Of a DNA stretch of 64,000 nt, positions 1 to 10,404 are shown piece after piece; within the stretch, counting starts at the first letter, position 1, and every line of letters begins with the position of its first letter. The DNA is from Phanerochaete sordida (lineage: Eukaryota > Basidiomycota > Agaricomycetes > Polyporales > Phanerochaetaceae), in the NCBI GenBank assembly GCA_019973155.2, contig BPQB01000104.1:1-64000 (forward strand). The letters are read 5' to 3'. Under the pieces are notes generated by a model. The model made no database searches, was not told where the DNA came from, and saw only the letters and a program-made list of their open reading frames with translations. The position numbers were made by a program, and so were the translations under genes.

Positions 1-3000
1 AGGCGTTTGCAGAGACCATGATGGCGCGTCTCCCTGGAAGCGCTCTGCTGTCCGAGCCTGCCTACAAAGCACAGATGGAAGCCTTCAGAGAGCAAGCCGG
101 ACGGTTCAGCAAAGGATGTGAGGTCCATTTCCGGTCCTCTGTCCAGCGTGTCAAGCAAGACTCCGCGCTCGTACCTGTTGAGCACGTGCAACTGCTCGAC
201 AACTTCGTTCATCTCGCGCTCAGCAGCAAGACATCGGCTGAGGAGTTTGATGAAGCGGTCTCCGACCTCAAGACCCGCTTCCCTCATCTCCAGAACTGGT
301 TGAAATGGTGGCTTCGACCGCAAATCGCACCTCTTATCTTCCCTGCCCGCCAGACGATGGACGACTCTCTTGCAAAGAAGATCCCGAAGACCTCGAACCC
401 GATTGAGACACAACACTCCTTGCTACACCACGCCTGCGGCAGAGACCACGATCCGCTGTCTGGCTTGAAAGAAATCAATCGGTACGCAGAGACATTCCGG
501 CTTCAATACGAGGCGATTCGAGGTGAGTTCTACCATCTAATTTGCACGATCCTCGTGTTCTGATATCGTACAGATGGTCACATACAGCCGTCCAATCGCA
601 TTCAGGCTGCGCGACCTAAGACGCAGAGGAATTACGGCGAGAATGACGGCAAGCCTCCGCAGACAATGCTCAGCCTCACCGCTGCAGACAGCCGACTGCA
701 AGCTCTCAAATCACGCGAGGCCGCAGAGAAGACCTTGGCCCACCCGGGACTATCCTCCCGTGACTTGTACACGCGCGACTTTGGGATGCGTCCATTCATA
801 TCCTATCGATTTCACGAGCGCTCGTGTTACATCGACACTGCGCAGGAGCTCTGGTTCCGTGCGTACGTTCTATGGGACCCTACGTTTCGCGAAACCTTCC
901 TCGCGATTGTGGTCGCCAAGGACAGCGCCCTCTTCTCGCTTTTCTGGAGCTACAGTCAGCGCCTTCGTCGTATCGCAAACGGTGACGGCGTACATGATGC
1001 TACACCTGAAAGAGACGAGGTCTCTCCCGCTCAGCATGACACTGCTATAGACAGCACTCGAGGACGTGAAGGTCGCGGAGGGCGGAAGCGTGGGCGCGGG
1101 CGTGGACGTGGGCGCGGACGTGGGCGAGGCCGTGGGCATGGGCGAGGAGGCAGGTCAGGAGGCCTTCCCTCCGGAAGCGAAAGCGATAGCGACGAGGACG
1201 ACGAGCTGGATCATCCCCCAAGGCCACGGCCTGCTCGCGTTCTGCGATCCGCTAAGGGCAAGGCCGTTCTGCGCACGCTTGACGCTACCGATGAGAGCAT
1301 CCGGCATGTCCTCGACTCACTTCGGACGTCCCAGCAAGCGGCGACGCATGCCATCACGCAGGAATGGTCCCTGTACAAGCTGGGAGAGGACGGTCAGAGT
1401 ACGCGATGGATGACGAGGGCAATCATGGTGCGTACCTGGTCCGAACAGCGCCTGCAGGTCGATATTGACACGGTGATCTAAAGGATAACACGAACGAGTC
1501 TACGCGGGCACTATTTGGCCTTCAGCACCACGCCCTACTCCGCTGCAAGTTCGGTCATTTCCATGTTGCCCTACGGACAGATCCTGTCCCCTTCTTCTCG
1601 GTCGGACGTCGCGATATCGAGCGTGCTCGCGCTGCTGCCGAGGACGAGTCAGATGGCGGGGTAGCCTTCGATCTTGGCCTCTTCTTTACGCATCTGCTGC
1701 CGCGTCAGGGGAAGAAAACCAGCATCGACTCCTTCGCATACGGAGCAGGACCGAAACTCACCGATCTATCCCTTACCGCGCAGTGCCCCCATCGTCCTAG
1801 CTGCTTAGAAGATGCCGACCTCTGCGCAGTTCAGACAGCATGGCCCCAAATTCTTCATGTCGAGCCAGAGCCAGGCGCGCTGTCTGGTGACGACGAGACA
1901 TCAAACTGGGACCTCTTGGCGACTTCTGAGACCTTCGTGATCAGCTCGAGATCTACGCGGCGGCAGAACGAGAGGCGGAACGCGGCCAACGGAGAGCTGA
2001 CCGTCGCGCCCGAAGGAGTGTCGTACCGGCTAGTCGGGCGACAACTGCTGAACAAAAAGGCCTCTCACTTCACCGCCCAACTTCTCATCGAAGGACGCAC
2101 CTACCTCTACGACGATCTGGCCAATCAGGGGGTCCTGGTCGATATCGGAGGTGTGGACGCCATTCTAGAGCCGCGTGAAGACGCCACATTCTGGGTGTAT
2201 CACAGGGAAACCGACAATTTCGTGAGTGAATATCATTTAGCCAAGCGATATCAAGGCTCACCCTGAGCAGGTGACCGAGCAGGATATTTCCTATCTTCGC
2301 TCGACACCGTCCGACGAGCTGTTCCGTCGTCAGGATGCGCCTATTGTGATCAGAGACACACCTGATTCCTCAAACAGGGACGTATCGACGTCTGACGCCG
2401 CTCCTGTCCGCGCACCCAAAAGGCCCGCCATATCAAAAGCCCCAGAACGACCAGGAGAGTCTGCAATCCGCAAGGCTGCGGATGACGATTCTCGCTTCGC
2501 CGATCTGCTCCGTGAATTTCATGAGCATCCTGATCAGATTGAGGAGCAGAGAGCGAAGCGCACCATCAACTGCGCCGTCTGCAATGCTACCGGAGCTGGA
2601 GGCAGCGTGCTGCATACGATCCAGTGCTCCAAGTGTCACCTTTGCTCGCACTGGAAGTGCATCAAGGAGCAGTTTGGTCCGGACCAGCTCGATCTTGTCG
2701 ATCTCGCCGAGTGGAAGTGTCCAGGGCGATGCAATAGCAGTGTCGCTCTTTGGAACGACAGGCTGTAAGTGTTGATCGTTTAACATACGCCAGATGACTC
2801 ACCAAATTCTCAGGGTTGGCCAGTTCATCTTTTACCACACAGTGTCGCACGGGAAGATCTACGCGGCAAGAATCACTGCAAGAGTTGAGAACCATGCGAT
2901 TCTGGAGTGGTTCGAGGGAAACATCTACGCGAAATCGCAGAAGCCCAAGGATCGCACCAGGAGAGTTCCTATTCATCAATGTGCCGCCGCTATGGCCGCG

Positions 3001-4126
3001 CAGGGCGAGGGATATCCTGGAGAGCAGGTAAAATGTCATGATACCCTGCATATATTATATCGAGACTCACAGTCACTTGACGTGCAGTTCGGCAAACTTC
3101 TGTGGCCCATCCGCTTCTGTGACGAGGCTCTGGACGCTCATGGATATGCGAATCCTGGTCTGCAAGGTCAGCTCGAGGGAGCATTCCATGCGATCCTGGA
3201 GATTCTCACCGGGAGGCGCGAACATCTCCTCATGCAGCGCTTCGAGATGTGCGTCTTGGGTGAGGGCCTCGCTTCGCAGAACCGGATCGTGCGATGGTAT
3301 GGCCTCTACAAGATCTCGATCCTTGACGGCGATGACTCGCTTGTTGGGCCACTTCTCCTCGACCTCACGCAGCGCCTTGAGCGTATTCCCTCTTCAGAGA
3401 GGATCTATGGGCCTCGAGGAAGTACAGGCGACCTTGTTAGTGGCCCAGGGAAGCTGCTATTCCGGCTGGTGATCCTGCGGGAGTACCTGGGTCGGCGGCC
3501 ATGTGACGACGACGAGATCTATCGACTGGTCGATCGGACCGTGGACTGGAAGGCCTTTGAGAAGATTAGCAAAGCAGGTACCTCAAACCATGTCAGCAAA
3601 GACGTACCGATGGACGACGATAGTGGTGCGTTCCTGGGATGACGGGTGCAGGAATCCGAGCTAATTGGACTTAGCAGAAACCGAACCATGGACTGAACCG
3701 TCGTACCGTATCCTGCGAAGGCTCACTTCCCCAGAACAAGCCTTAGCAGCGCGCCTCGGCTGGCAGGAGACGACCCGCGAAGTTGATGATAAGGCGTCGG
3801 TGCATCCACTCATCCCCAGTGCAGAGACGGTGCAGGTCGATAAGAAGGCCAAGTATGCCCTGCCAGAAAGCGAGCCGTCAGCGTACGTGATGGTCACGGA
3901 CGACTCACCTCCGCATACATGGCCTGTCTCGCTGTCGCAGGGGCTGAGCGGTGGTCCGGCATACACTCCTGGAGGACTCGACATGGAGATCGCCATCACA
4001 CAGCGTCCTCGGCCAAAGCCAAAGCCAGTGGTGAAGAGAAAGCCCCAGGGTCCCGCAAGTGACGAGCCAGTCGCCAAAAGGCTTCGTAGCCAAGCGGGCG
4101 AAGGAACTGCTGGCGGATCGGGATGA
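1..4126 (+). CDS. MULE-type transposon protein, C-terminal part, with USP-like and PHD-like modules (5' end missing)
   Basis: The gene is open at the left edge. Exons 3-522, 574-1427, 1484-2221, 2271-2764, 2814-3027, 3088-3625 and 3675-4126 join in phase into 1269 codons plus stop; introns are 49-60 nt. The first exon has a GCEVHFRSSVQRV stretch and a WLKWWLRP...SNPIETQHSLLHHACG stretch, as in the C-terminal half of basidiomycete MULE-type transposases. Exon 2 holds an Arg-Gly repeat (about 1070-1150), a possible nucleic-acid-binding patch. Exon 3 resembles the C-terminal half of a ubiquitin-specific protease: LFGLQHHALLRC, then SHFTAQ and TYLYDDL at the position of the USP His box. Exon 4 has a Cys-rich cluster (CAVCNATG, CSKCHLCSHWKC, WKCPGRC) like a PHD finger. 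I infer a chimeric element-encoded protein. Whether the USP-like part is active cannot be judged, because its Cys box lies off-window or is absent. Confidence 0.75.
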
Positions 4127-4454
4127 CGAGTACTAGTGCTGAGTTTAGCACTTTCCTATCTCGTCCATTGCCCAGGTGGCGTCTTTGTCGTTGTTTGGTG
4201 CCGTCGGGCCTTGACGATGCAGCCTATTTTTCCATATGTACCAAGTGTTTTCAGCTATAACGTATAGATGCGCACGTTTTGTGATACATACCTGAATGAT
4301 CCTTGTTGGGAGCATTCGACGAGGGTGCCGTCGAATGCTTCCATGATGCCATCCGCGTGACTCCTGGCACCGCGGACCCGGTGAACCATGTACCGTATGC
4401 ACCGCCGCTTGCACTGCAGCTCACGTTCCTGCACGATTTGAACAATACAAGCTT
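4127..4454. other. Intergenic stretch with no recognised gene
   Basis: Short open frames on both strands have no family resemblance and no splice-joined extension. It separates the MULE-type gene from the CGTTA-rich array. Confidence 0.5.
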
Positions 4455-4600
4455 GTTACGGTCAGTACACGTTGATTTACGTTACAAACCGTTCCACAAC
4501 GTTAGCCAAAGTCACTTAACGTTAACTCAAGTTAAGTCACGTTCGCTCACGTTAGCAAACGTTACCTCAAGTAACGTCAAGTTAGGGGCAGTAACAGGTG
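4455..4600. repeat. CGTTA/AAGTTA motif array, left
   Basis: About 140 bp are dense in short related motifs: ACGTTA, CACGTTAGC, TCAAGTTA and the palindromic TTAACGTTAA. Spacing is irregular, so it is not a simple tandem repeat. A second array with the same motifs in the same orientation lies at 5738-5840, on the other side of a gene fragment. Confidence 0.6.
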
Positions 4601-4611
4601 TCATTGGTCGT

Positions 4612-5650
4612 GCTTTGGATGTATTAGTTGCGTTGTGGATGACGTGCGTGATCATGCCGAGCACCTCAGCGTACTGCACGTTGTCGAGCCCGAACTTGTC
4701 GAGAGTGACTTCGCCCGCTAGTGAGACGAGCCGCGGGTCGTCGAGCACGTCTTCCGGAAGGCTTCGCTCGCGGAACGCGGCCTTTCCGCGCGCACGCGGC
4801 TCGGCAGACGCGGAGGGGCGATTCAGCGTGTATATGCGCGCGACGCATGGCTTGGCGAGCAGATACACGAGGATTCGCGATCCGATATTGCCGGTCGAGC
4901 CCGTAAGGAGCACGACCCGCTCGTCTTCGTCGGACCATGCGATGCCTTTGCCTGCGCGCGCGACGGGCAGGTCCTAGGTGCACTTGGCGATGGGCGCGCG
5001 CACGGCGTCCGTGGGGTCGCGCGCATGCGTCGCCGCGGAAGGGTCAACGATGGTGGCGAGGGCAGCTGCGAGGTCCGCGATCGTCGGGTGCTCGAAGACG
5101 ATGTTCCCATAGATGCGCTGGGCGGCCTGGCGCACACGCAGGCTGTCCGCGGCGCGCAGCGTGCCGATGATACGAGTGCGCAAAAAGGTCGCGCTGAGGC
5201 TGCGGGCGCATTATTCGTGGGCGTATATGCGGACAGCGCGGTGAACGCACCTGTCGAAGCCTTGCTGGAAGAGGTCGGCGCCGGGTACGATGGGCTGTCC
5301 GTGCGAAACGAGGTTCTGCGCCTACTCGGCGAGCCACGGCTCGAGGCCTGCGGCATCCCACATCCGGGGCGGCATGATGACTTAGCTGTTCGTGCTCTGC
5401 GCGATGGTGTCGTAGCTGCGCAGCTTGATGAGCACCCGCTCTGATGTGCCACGCCAAAGTACTCACAAAGCTTCAACTTCCTCCATGCGCACCGCCAACA
5501 CCTGCTTGCGTATGGTCGTCCCCCTCGCCGCGCGGGGTAAGAGCCTGTCGCACAGCAACGCCACCACGATGTGCGGGTCAGACTGCCCCGTAGATGTCGA
5601 TCCGTGCTTTCGAGCCCAAAGCACATCTGCAGGGACGAAGGAAGTCACAA
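4612..5650 (-). pseudogene. NRPS-like carrier-reductase gene fragment
   Basis: On the minus strand a fragment of an NRPS-like (adenylate-forming) reductase can be followed. The order is a linker with WDAAGLEPWLAE, an LFQQGFDS phosphopantetheine site (the Ser codon is made by joining exons across a GTGCGT...CGCAG intron near 5205-5255), the helix LSATFLRTRIIGTLR, then LLTGSTGNIGS, the NAD(P)-binding loop of a thioester-reductase domain, and VIHNA. It ends abruptly near 4615 in the reductase. In-frame stops interrupt the part upstream of the carrier (for example TAG after EPWLAE), and the adenylation domain is missing. Intact relatives are large NRPS-like enzymes of over 1000 residues. I infer a captured or stranded gene fragment without function. 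Confidence 0.75.
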
Positions 5651-5737
5651 GGTTTTGCAGTCTGTGTGACGTTCAGTAGCATAGAGATATAAAATAAACC
5701 GCAGAAGGTGCTGCGACATAGGAGGAGATGACCGCGG

Positions 5738-5840
5738 GGCTCACGTTAGCTCAAGTTAATTTGGTTCACGTTAGCTCCGTTGGCGCCTAATCTCAGGCGC
5801 GGGACAAGTTAGCCAAAGTTAGCACCCCAAGTTACTTTGG
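5738..5840. repeat. CGTTA/AAGTTA motif array, right
   Basis: About 100 bp contain repeated CACGTTAGC, TCAAGTTA and AAGTTAGC motifs in the same orientation as the array at 4455-4600. Together the arrays bracket the NRPS-like fragment. Confidence 0.55.
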
Positions 5841-6045
5841 GCAGCCTCACAGGGTAGTATTATCGACGGCAATAAGGTTGGATAAATTGATATTTGCGAG
5901 CCTTGTAAAATGCCTTTGGTACCGATCTGCCTCGAGGTCACCTTTGAACTGGGAAATTAGGGACAGATTGTGCTGACGGATTAGAAGACAAGCCTTATGT
6001 CCTAGTCGGTTCTCACCAGAGGCGCGCCTTATCGCGACGGCGATG

Positions 6046-7624
6046 TCAAGCGAGCTTCGAGGGACAGGGAGAGGAAGGGCCGGGCTGCGACGCCATTGTG
6101 TCGATGTTGGCACCGCTCCATTCCGTAGACGATTCGTCAGTGCCGCCGTACAGCTCCGGGACCTGGCTGTGCTCGAGAGGCTGGCCGATGGTTCCTAGGA
6201 AATCCGACGGGACCCTGAAGCTGACGGAGAACCGAGAGAAATGCTCCGGATCCGAGTTGTCTTCCGCGCGTTCCGACTTGTTGAACTCGCGAAGGTTCAG
6301 CATGAAGCGCTGCACCAGGATTGGGGGCTATATAACGAATGATGAGCCTCTTATATCTCTGCGTGCAGCGACACGACCGACCGTGTTCTGCAGGAATATG
6401 TCCACGAAGTTGCCCTAGGGGGTCGAACGGTCAGCGGCGTTACGGCGGCGGCGGCGGCCCACTCACCCAGGTTTCGTTCGACTCGGAGAACGTAATAATC
6501 TGAGCAACGTTCATAGCAAGAAGAGCGCTACGAGAGTAAGCTCCCGCGCAGTCGCCGCAAGACTACGCTAGACTCACAGAAAGTACAAGGTGCCTGCAAC
6601 CCGGTCCAGTAAGCGAAGATATACACGGGCCAGGCGCGGCGCACGTACCATCGCGCAAAAGTAGTGTCGCGACGGACGTGGTGTGATTTACCTGGCGTGA
6701 CTGCCGCCAGTGCTGAAAGGTTTTGATCCACGTCAAGACCAGGACCATCACGTCTACAGCGATGGCGCAGGACCGCGTGAAGACCACCACTGCGCTCGTC
6801 CTTGTCAGGAAGTCGCAGATTGATATGGTAAGCGGCAGAACATACTCCTGTAATTGCACCCATTTAGCAAATAGCAGAGATGAACACGGACAAAGGAGAC
6901 GTACGCATTAGTCACCTCGTGGGAGAGGTCTGCAGGTACGCTGCAGGTGTTGAAGGGTGCGCCTTCCCAGATAATAGCCGTCCGTGACCATCGAAACTAA
7001 AACGATACTCAGCGACCCACGCTCTCCCCCAGAGCGTCACAGAAGGGACTCACAATATTCGTCCAGACAGGGGCGAACCCAAGCATGAGTATGCAAAAGA
7101 GGAACCAGTATCGCAGCGAGGATCCGCTCCACAAGGCGTATACCCGCAGGCCTGAGAACACTGAGAGGCTGTCACCAAGACGCAGCAAGGAGAGATAGAG
7201 GGGGCACGTACGGGCAACCTGGGCATACGTGAAGAAGAAGAGCAGCTGGCGGACAACGTAGTACGCCACGCAGGTGACCCTCGACGAGAGGAACGGGATC
7301 CAGACCCAGATCTGGCTGAGGACCATAGTCCAGCGTGTGAGGAGAAGTAGGAGTGAGGTGGCCGTGAGTTTGCGCGCCCAGATGCACTGCACCTCACGGC
7401 CGAAGGTAATGGTGTACTCGTACGCAATGAGGCCTGCACACGCGCGTCAGTCAGAGTCCAGCAAGAAACGCGCGATCCACGTACAGAGGATGCTGCAGCT
7501 CTCATATTGGCTCGCTACACTGCGGATGTGAAGAGGATCTGTCAGGACTGAAGTGAAGACCAGCGGGCGGCGCGACTCACAGGAGCTCCAGGGTGTGGAC
7601 TTCGTCCGGGGACACCCCCGACAT
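6046..7624 (-). CDS. DUF6533 multi-pass membrane protein (M1)
   Basis: The spliced product has 344 codons. Exons in transcript order: 7624-7581, 7519-7485, 7433-7212, 7160-7054, 6996-6905, 6847-6846 (2 nt), 6789-6649, 6593-6578, 6527-6467, 6414-6382, 6327-6046. The start begins MSGVSPDEVHTLELL. The DUF6533 core (YEYTITFGREV...W) is followed by hydrophobic helices, FSGLRVYALW, LTW, the QRFMLNLR motif and a hydrophilic tail with FLGTIGQPLEH. Proteins of this family are fungal integral membrane proteins of unknown function. M1 and M3 have the same spliced length and tail, but M1 lacks one intron that M3 has (inside exon 7433-7212). A TATAAT lies 56 nt upstream of the start. The junctions are inferred from signals and paralogue comparison. 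Confidence 0.85.
6846..6847 (-). other. 2-nt micro-exon of M1 (GA)
   Basis: It is flanked by acceptor ..TTACAG and donor GTATGT. It completes the codon left open by exon 6996-6905 (GC+G) and starts ATG with the next exon (A+TG). Both adjoining introns have CTAA or CTGAC branch-like sites. Confidence 0.75.
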
Positions 7625-7679
7625 GGCTTCGTGCGCGAACGTCCGGGAGGGCGGCGAAGAATGCGACGAGGCCGATACT

Positions 7680-7685
7680 ATTATA
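7680..7685 (-). promoter_or_regulatory. TATA-like box of M1
   Basis: TATAAT on the minus strand, 56 nt before the ATG. M3 has the same hexamer at nearly the same distance. Confidence 0.5.
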
Positions 7686-8338
7686 GAGAGAGCCTTCTCA
7701 GGGCCTTCCGGTGATAAACGCGCAGTGTAGATGGACCCACTAGCGTGCGCCCGTGTGCGCCTCGGGGAGGGTGGCCAGGTACCCGAGCGCATGCGTCCGT
7801 GTCGGGGATAAAGGATGGCCCAGAGAGCGGTGCGCACGCAATTGCATGCTGGCGTCAGCAAAAGGATCGCCGCCGATACAAAGGACCCTCGCGGTGGGTG
7901 TCGGTATGGCCGACCTGCGCACATCGGACACTTGTATGACATCGACTGGTGAACGTGGTCGGATGGGAAGACGAGCCGGTACGTCCCAGGCGCGCAGATA
8001 GCGCATGCGAGAGAGGACCATGGGCGTTCGAACTTCGAACAAGGCGGGCAGCGGGGCAAGTAGGTGATCAATAGCGAAGCGGAGTCTTTCCATCCCGAGA
8101 ATGGCTTCTCTAGCACAGCTTGGCGATCACCAGGGTGTAGTGTACTGCGCGGAGACGCCACAAAGCCTCAGGCCACAGGGATCGCTGTGTCACAGTGCAG
8201 GCGGAGATTTCGCCGCCCGAAAAGCTGAGTTCTTCTGCTTCAAATGTCATGGGCTTGGGCCTTGGGCGATTCGTATGAGCTTCTTCCATTCAATTGTATG
8301 AGCATCGGGTCGTACAAATACAACATTACCAACGCTCG
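7686..8338. other. Intergenic stretch between M1 and the MDR reductase
   Basis: Overlapping open frames occur on both strands in GC-rich sequence, but none shows a domain or a paralogue in the window. It holds the upstream region of M1 and the 3' flank of the reductase. Confidence 0.4.
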
Positions 8339-9599
8339 CTACGCATCGAACTGCAAGTCCACCACGATCTTCTCCCCGCTGGCCTTGTTCATCCGGAGTA
8401 GCTCCAGGCCCTCGTTAACGCGGTCGAGCACGCTTCCCTCCTGCATCAGACGCACGGGGTTCGGGCGTATCTCGCCGCGCTCGAGCAGCCGCGGGAGGAT
8501 GACGGGCACGATGTTCTCGCGTGAGAACGCGTCGCCGTGCAGCTGGAACGTGTAGATTGGGAGCAGCTGTACGTTCTTGCCCGCGAAGAGTGCGTCGAGC
8601 CACGGCGGGAACGTGAAGTGCATCGCGCTCTCGGGCGCGTTCGTCACGCTGTCGCCGTCCTTGAATGGCGCAAGGATCGCGAGGCGTGTCGGCGCGCCCG
8701 ACGGAGCGCCGCTGGACTCAAGAATCGCGCTCAGAAGCGTCAGGCTCGAGCGCGCCGCGATAGGGTCTGCGGCGATGGCGAAGCGGCCGTGAGGGGTGGC
8801 GCCGACGCTGGTGCGGATCTGCGCGACTACGTCCGGCGCATGGTAGTCGAAGGTTTCGGTCGCGCCGAGGGTTCGGATGAAGGCGTGGTGACGGCTCGAG
8901 GCGACGGCGAAGATAGTCGTGAAACCCGCGATGCGCAGGGCTTGGACGAGGAACTGGCCCGCGGAAGAGCCGGCTCCGTAGACGAGCACGGGAGCGGAGA
9001 GGTCTACGGGCGCGCGTTCGGGGATGGCTGAGGACGGAACAAGGGATGGAGGGACGGGCAGCGCGAGGTTGGGGCTGCCGAATACAGTGTAGATTGCGGT
9101 GGTGTAGTTGTCTGTGATGGATGCTGCTTCGTGCAGCTCAACAGACTCCGGGATCTAAGCCAGGGGCTGTCAGGAAGGAAGTGCTTAGCGTACATGGGCG
9201 GTTTGACCGACCTTCGCAACTTGGACTCGCTGAACTAGAGTGTACTCTTGTGCAGCCTTGTTCTTCGTGTCTGGGAAGTTGTAGGCAGTAACCTTCACGC
9301 AAGTTAGAATGACAGAAAGTCTGCGAAGCAAACGGAACACGCACCCTGTCCCCTTCCTTCAAATCCTCGACGTTCTCCCCAACAGCCTCCACATATCCCG
9401 CACTCGCGAATCCAACCACGCGCGGGTAGTCGCCCTCGGAGAGCGCAAAGCCCGTGTCGAGCTGGTACTCGTCAAAGGGGATGAGCGTCGCGTATCGCAC
9501 GTGTATAAGGACTTCGTCAGGCCCTGGCGTCGGCGTCGGCAGGTCGATGACCTTGAGCGACCCGACGGCGGTGATGGCGACGGCGCGGTGCGTAGACAT
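8339..9599 (-). CDS. Medium-chain dehydrogenase/reductase (GroES-like, enoyl-reductase type)
   Basis: Exons 9599-9345, 9292-9212 and 9154-8339 join in phase 0 to 383 codons. The N-terminal GroES-like half starts MSTHRAVAITAVGSLKVIDL and has the usual VGFASAGYVEAVGENV segment. The Rossmann half has the VLVYGAGSSAGQFLVQAL nucleotide-binding loop and ends in EKIVVDLQF. The set of structural-zinc cysteines typical of alcohol dehydrogenases is not visible, so it fits the enoyl- or quinone-reductase branch of the superfamily. The product is probably a cytosolic NADPH-dependent reductase; its substrate is unknown. It looks intact, in contrast to the PTGR-type reductases further right. Its neighbours do not indicate a biosynthetic cluster. 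Confidence 0.85.
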
Positions 9600-9719
9600 G
9601 ACAGGAAGAGTCGAGTGGCGATATCGTGTCAGGAGCCCTCGCCTCCAGCTTTATGGCTTTCAGCTGACTGTGCACAGCTCGTTCGAAAGTGCTAGAGTCT
9701 CGCGTCATCGTCGCACTCT

Positions 9720-10130
9720 GAGAGAATCGCCCCGTTTCAGTCTTTGCTTCACAAGGCCCGGCTGTAACATGACATACCGTTCGTGTGAGAGACTTCGCAT
9801 CCCATTTCACGGAGACAACGGAGACATCCTGTCAGCCGGCCAGCTGCGAACGTTTTCAGGACCAAGGGTCTATCGACGCGACTCCGGGGAGGAGAGAGTC
9901 TGCCGACGCGTACGAGGGATGCGCAGGGCAGCGCAGGGCAGATTTCCATACTGATGACGGCTGTCAGTTGTGGTGGTGTGACTGCAAAACGAGGGAGCAG
10001 GGTTGTCCGATTGAATGCACGTAACGTAGCAGTAGCGGAGGCCCAAGTCGGAGATGAGAGTCAGGACCAAGTGTGCATCTGCGAAGCGCGCGAGGGCAGG
10101 CCTCTTGCGTTCCACGGCCATATGATTAAG
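9720..10130. repeat. Duplicated 3' flank of a BTB gene
   Basis: This non-coding stretch downstream of the BTB gene at 10405 resembles 17165-17510 downstream of the BTB gene at 17707. Matching landmarks are CAGTCT..GCT.CACAA, a shared GTCTATCGACGCGAC/GTCCATCGAAGCGAC segment and GAGGCCC.AGT..AGATGA.AGTCAGGACCAAG. I infer a co-duplicated flank. The rest of 9600-10404 shows nothing recognisable. Confidence 0.55.
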
Positions 10131-10404
10131 TACTTGGGCTCATTCAGTCAGACCGTAGACACTGCACGTGTATGCTGTTCACCAACTATTCACACATACT
10201 AACCCCAGTGCTGTTCAATTACTGCTGCGTTCTCCCGTCGTTAGACGTGCAACATTGCTGCATACATAAAGAGCCCGAAACATCCGGAGCGCAGCGTCCG
10301 CGACCAACAGTCACTGCGGGCTCGACTACCTCGATATGTGCATGGAGAAGTGCGCTGGAAGTAACTCAACGCCAACCCATGCGCGACATGGCTTTCAGGG
10401 CGTC

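Noticed and set aside
1045..1227. His/Ala-rich minus-strand frame
   Set aside because: Antisense shadow of the Arg-Gly repeat in the transposon gene.
4823..5626. Long minus-strand open frame of 267 codons
   Set aside because: Ser/Arg-rich shadow in the wrong frame of the NRPS-like fragment; the other frame carries the family motifs.
4455..5840. Helitron as explanation of the CGTTA arrays
   Set aside because: I find no TC start or CTRR end with a terminal hairpin at the array borders.
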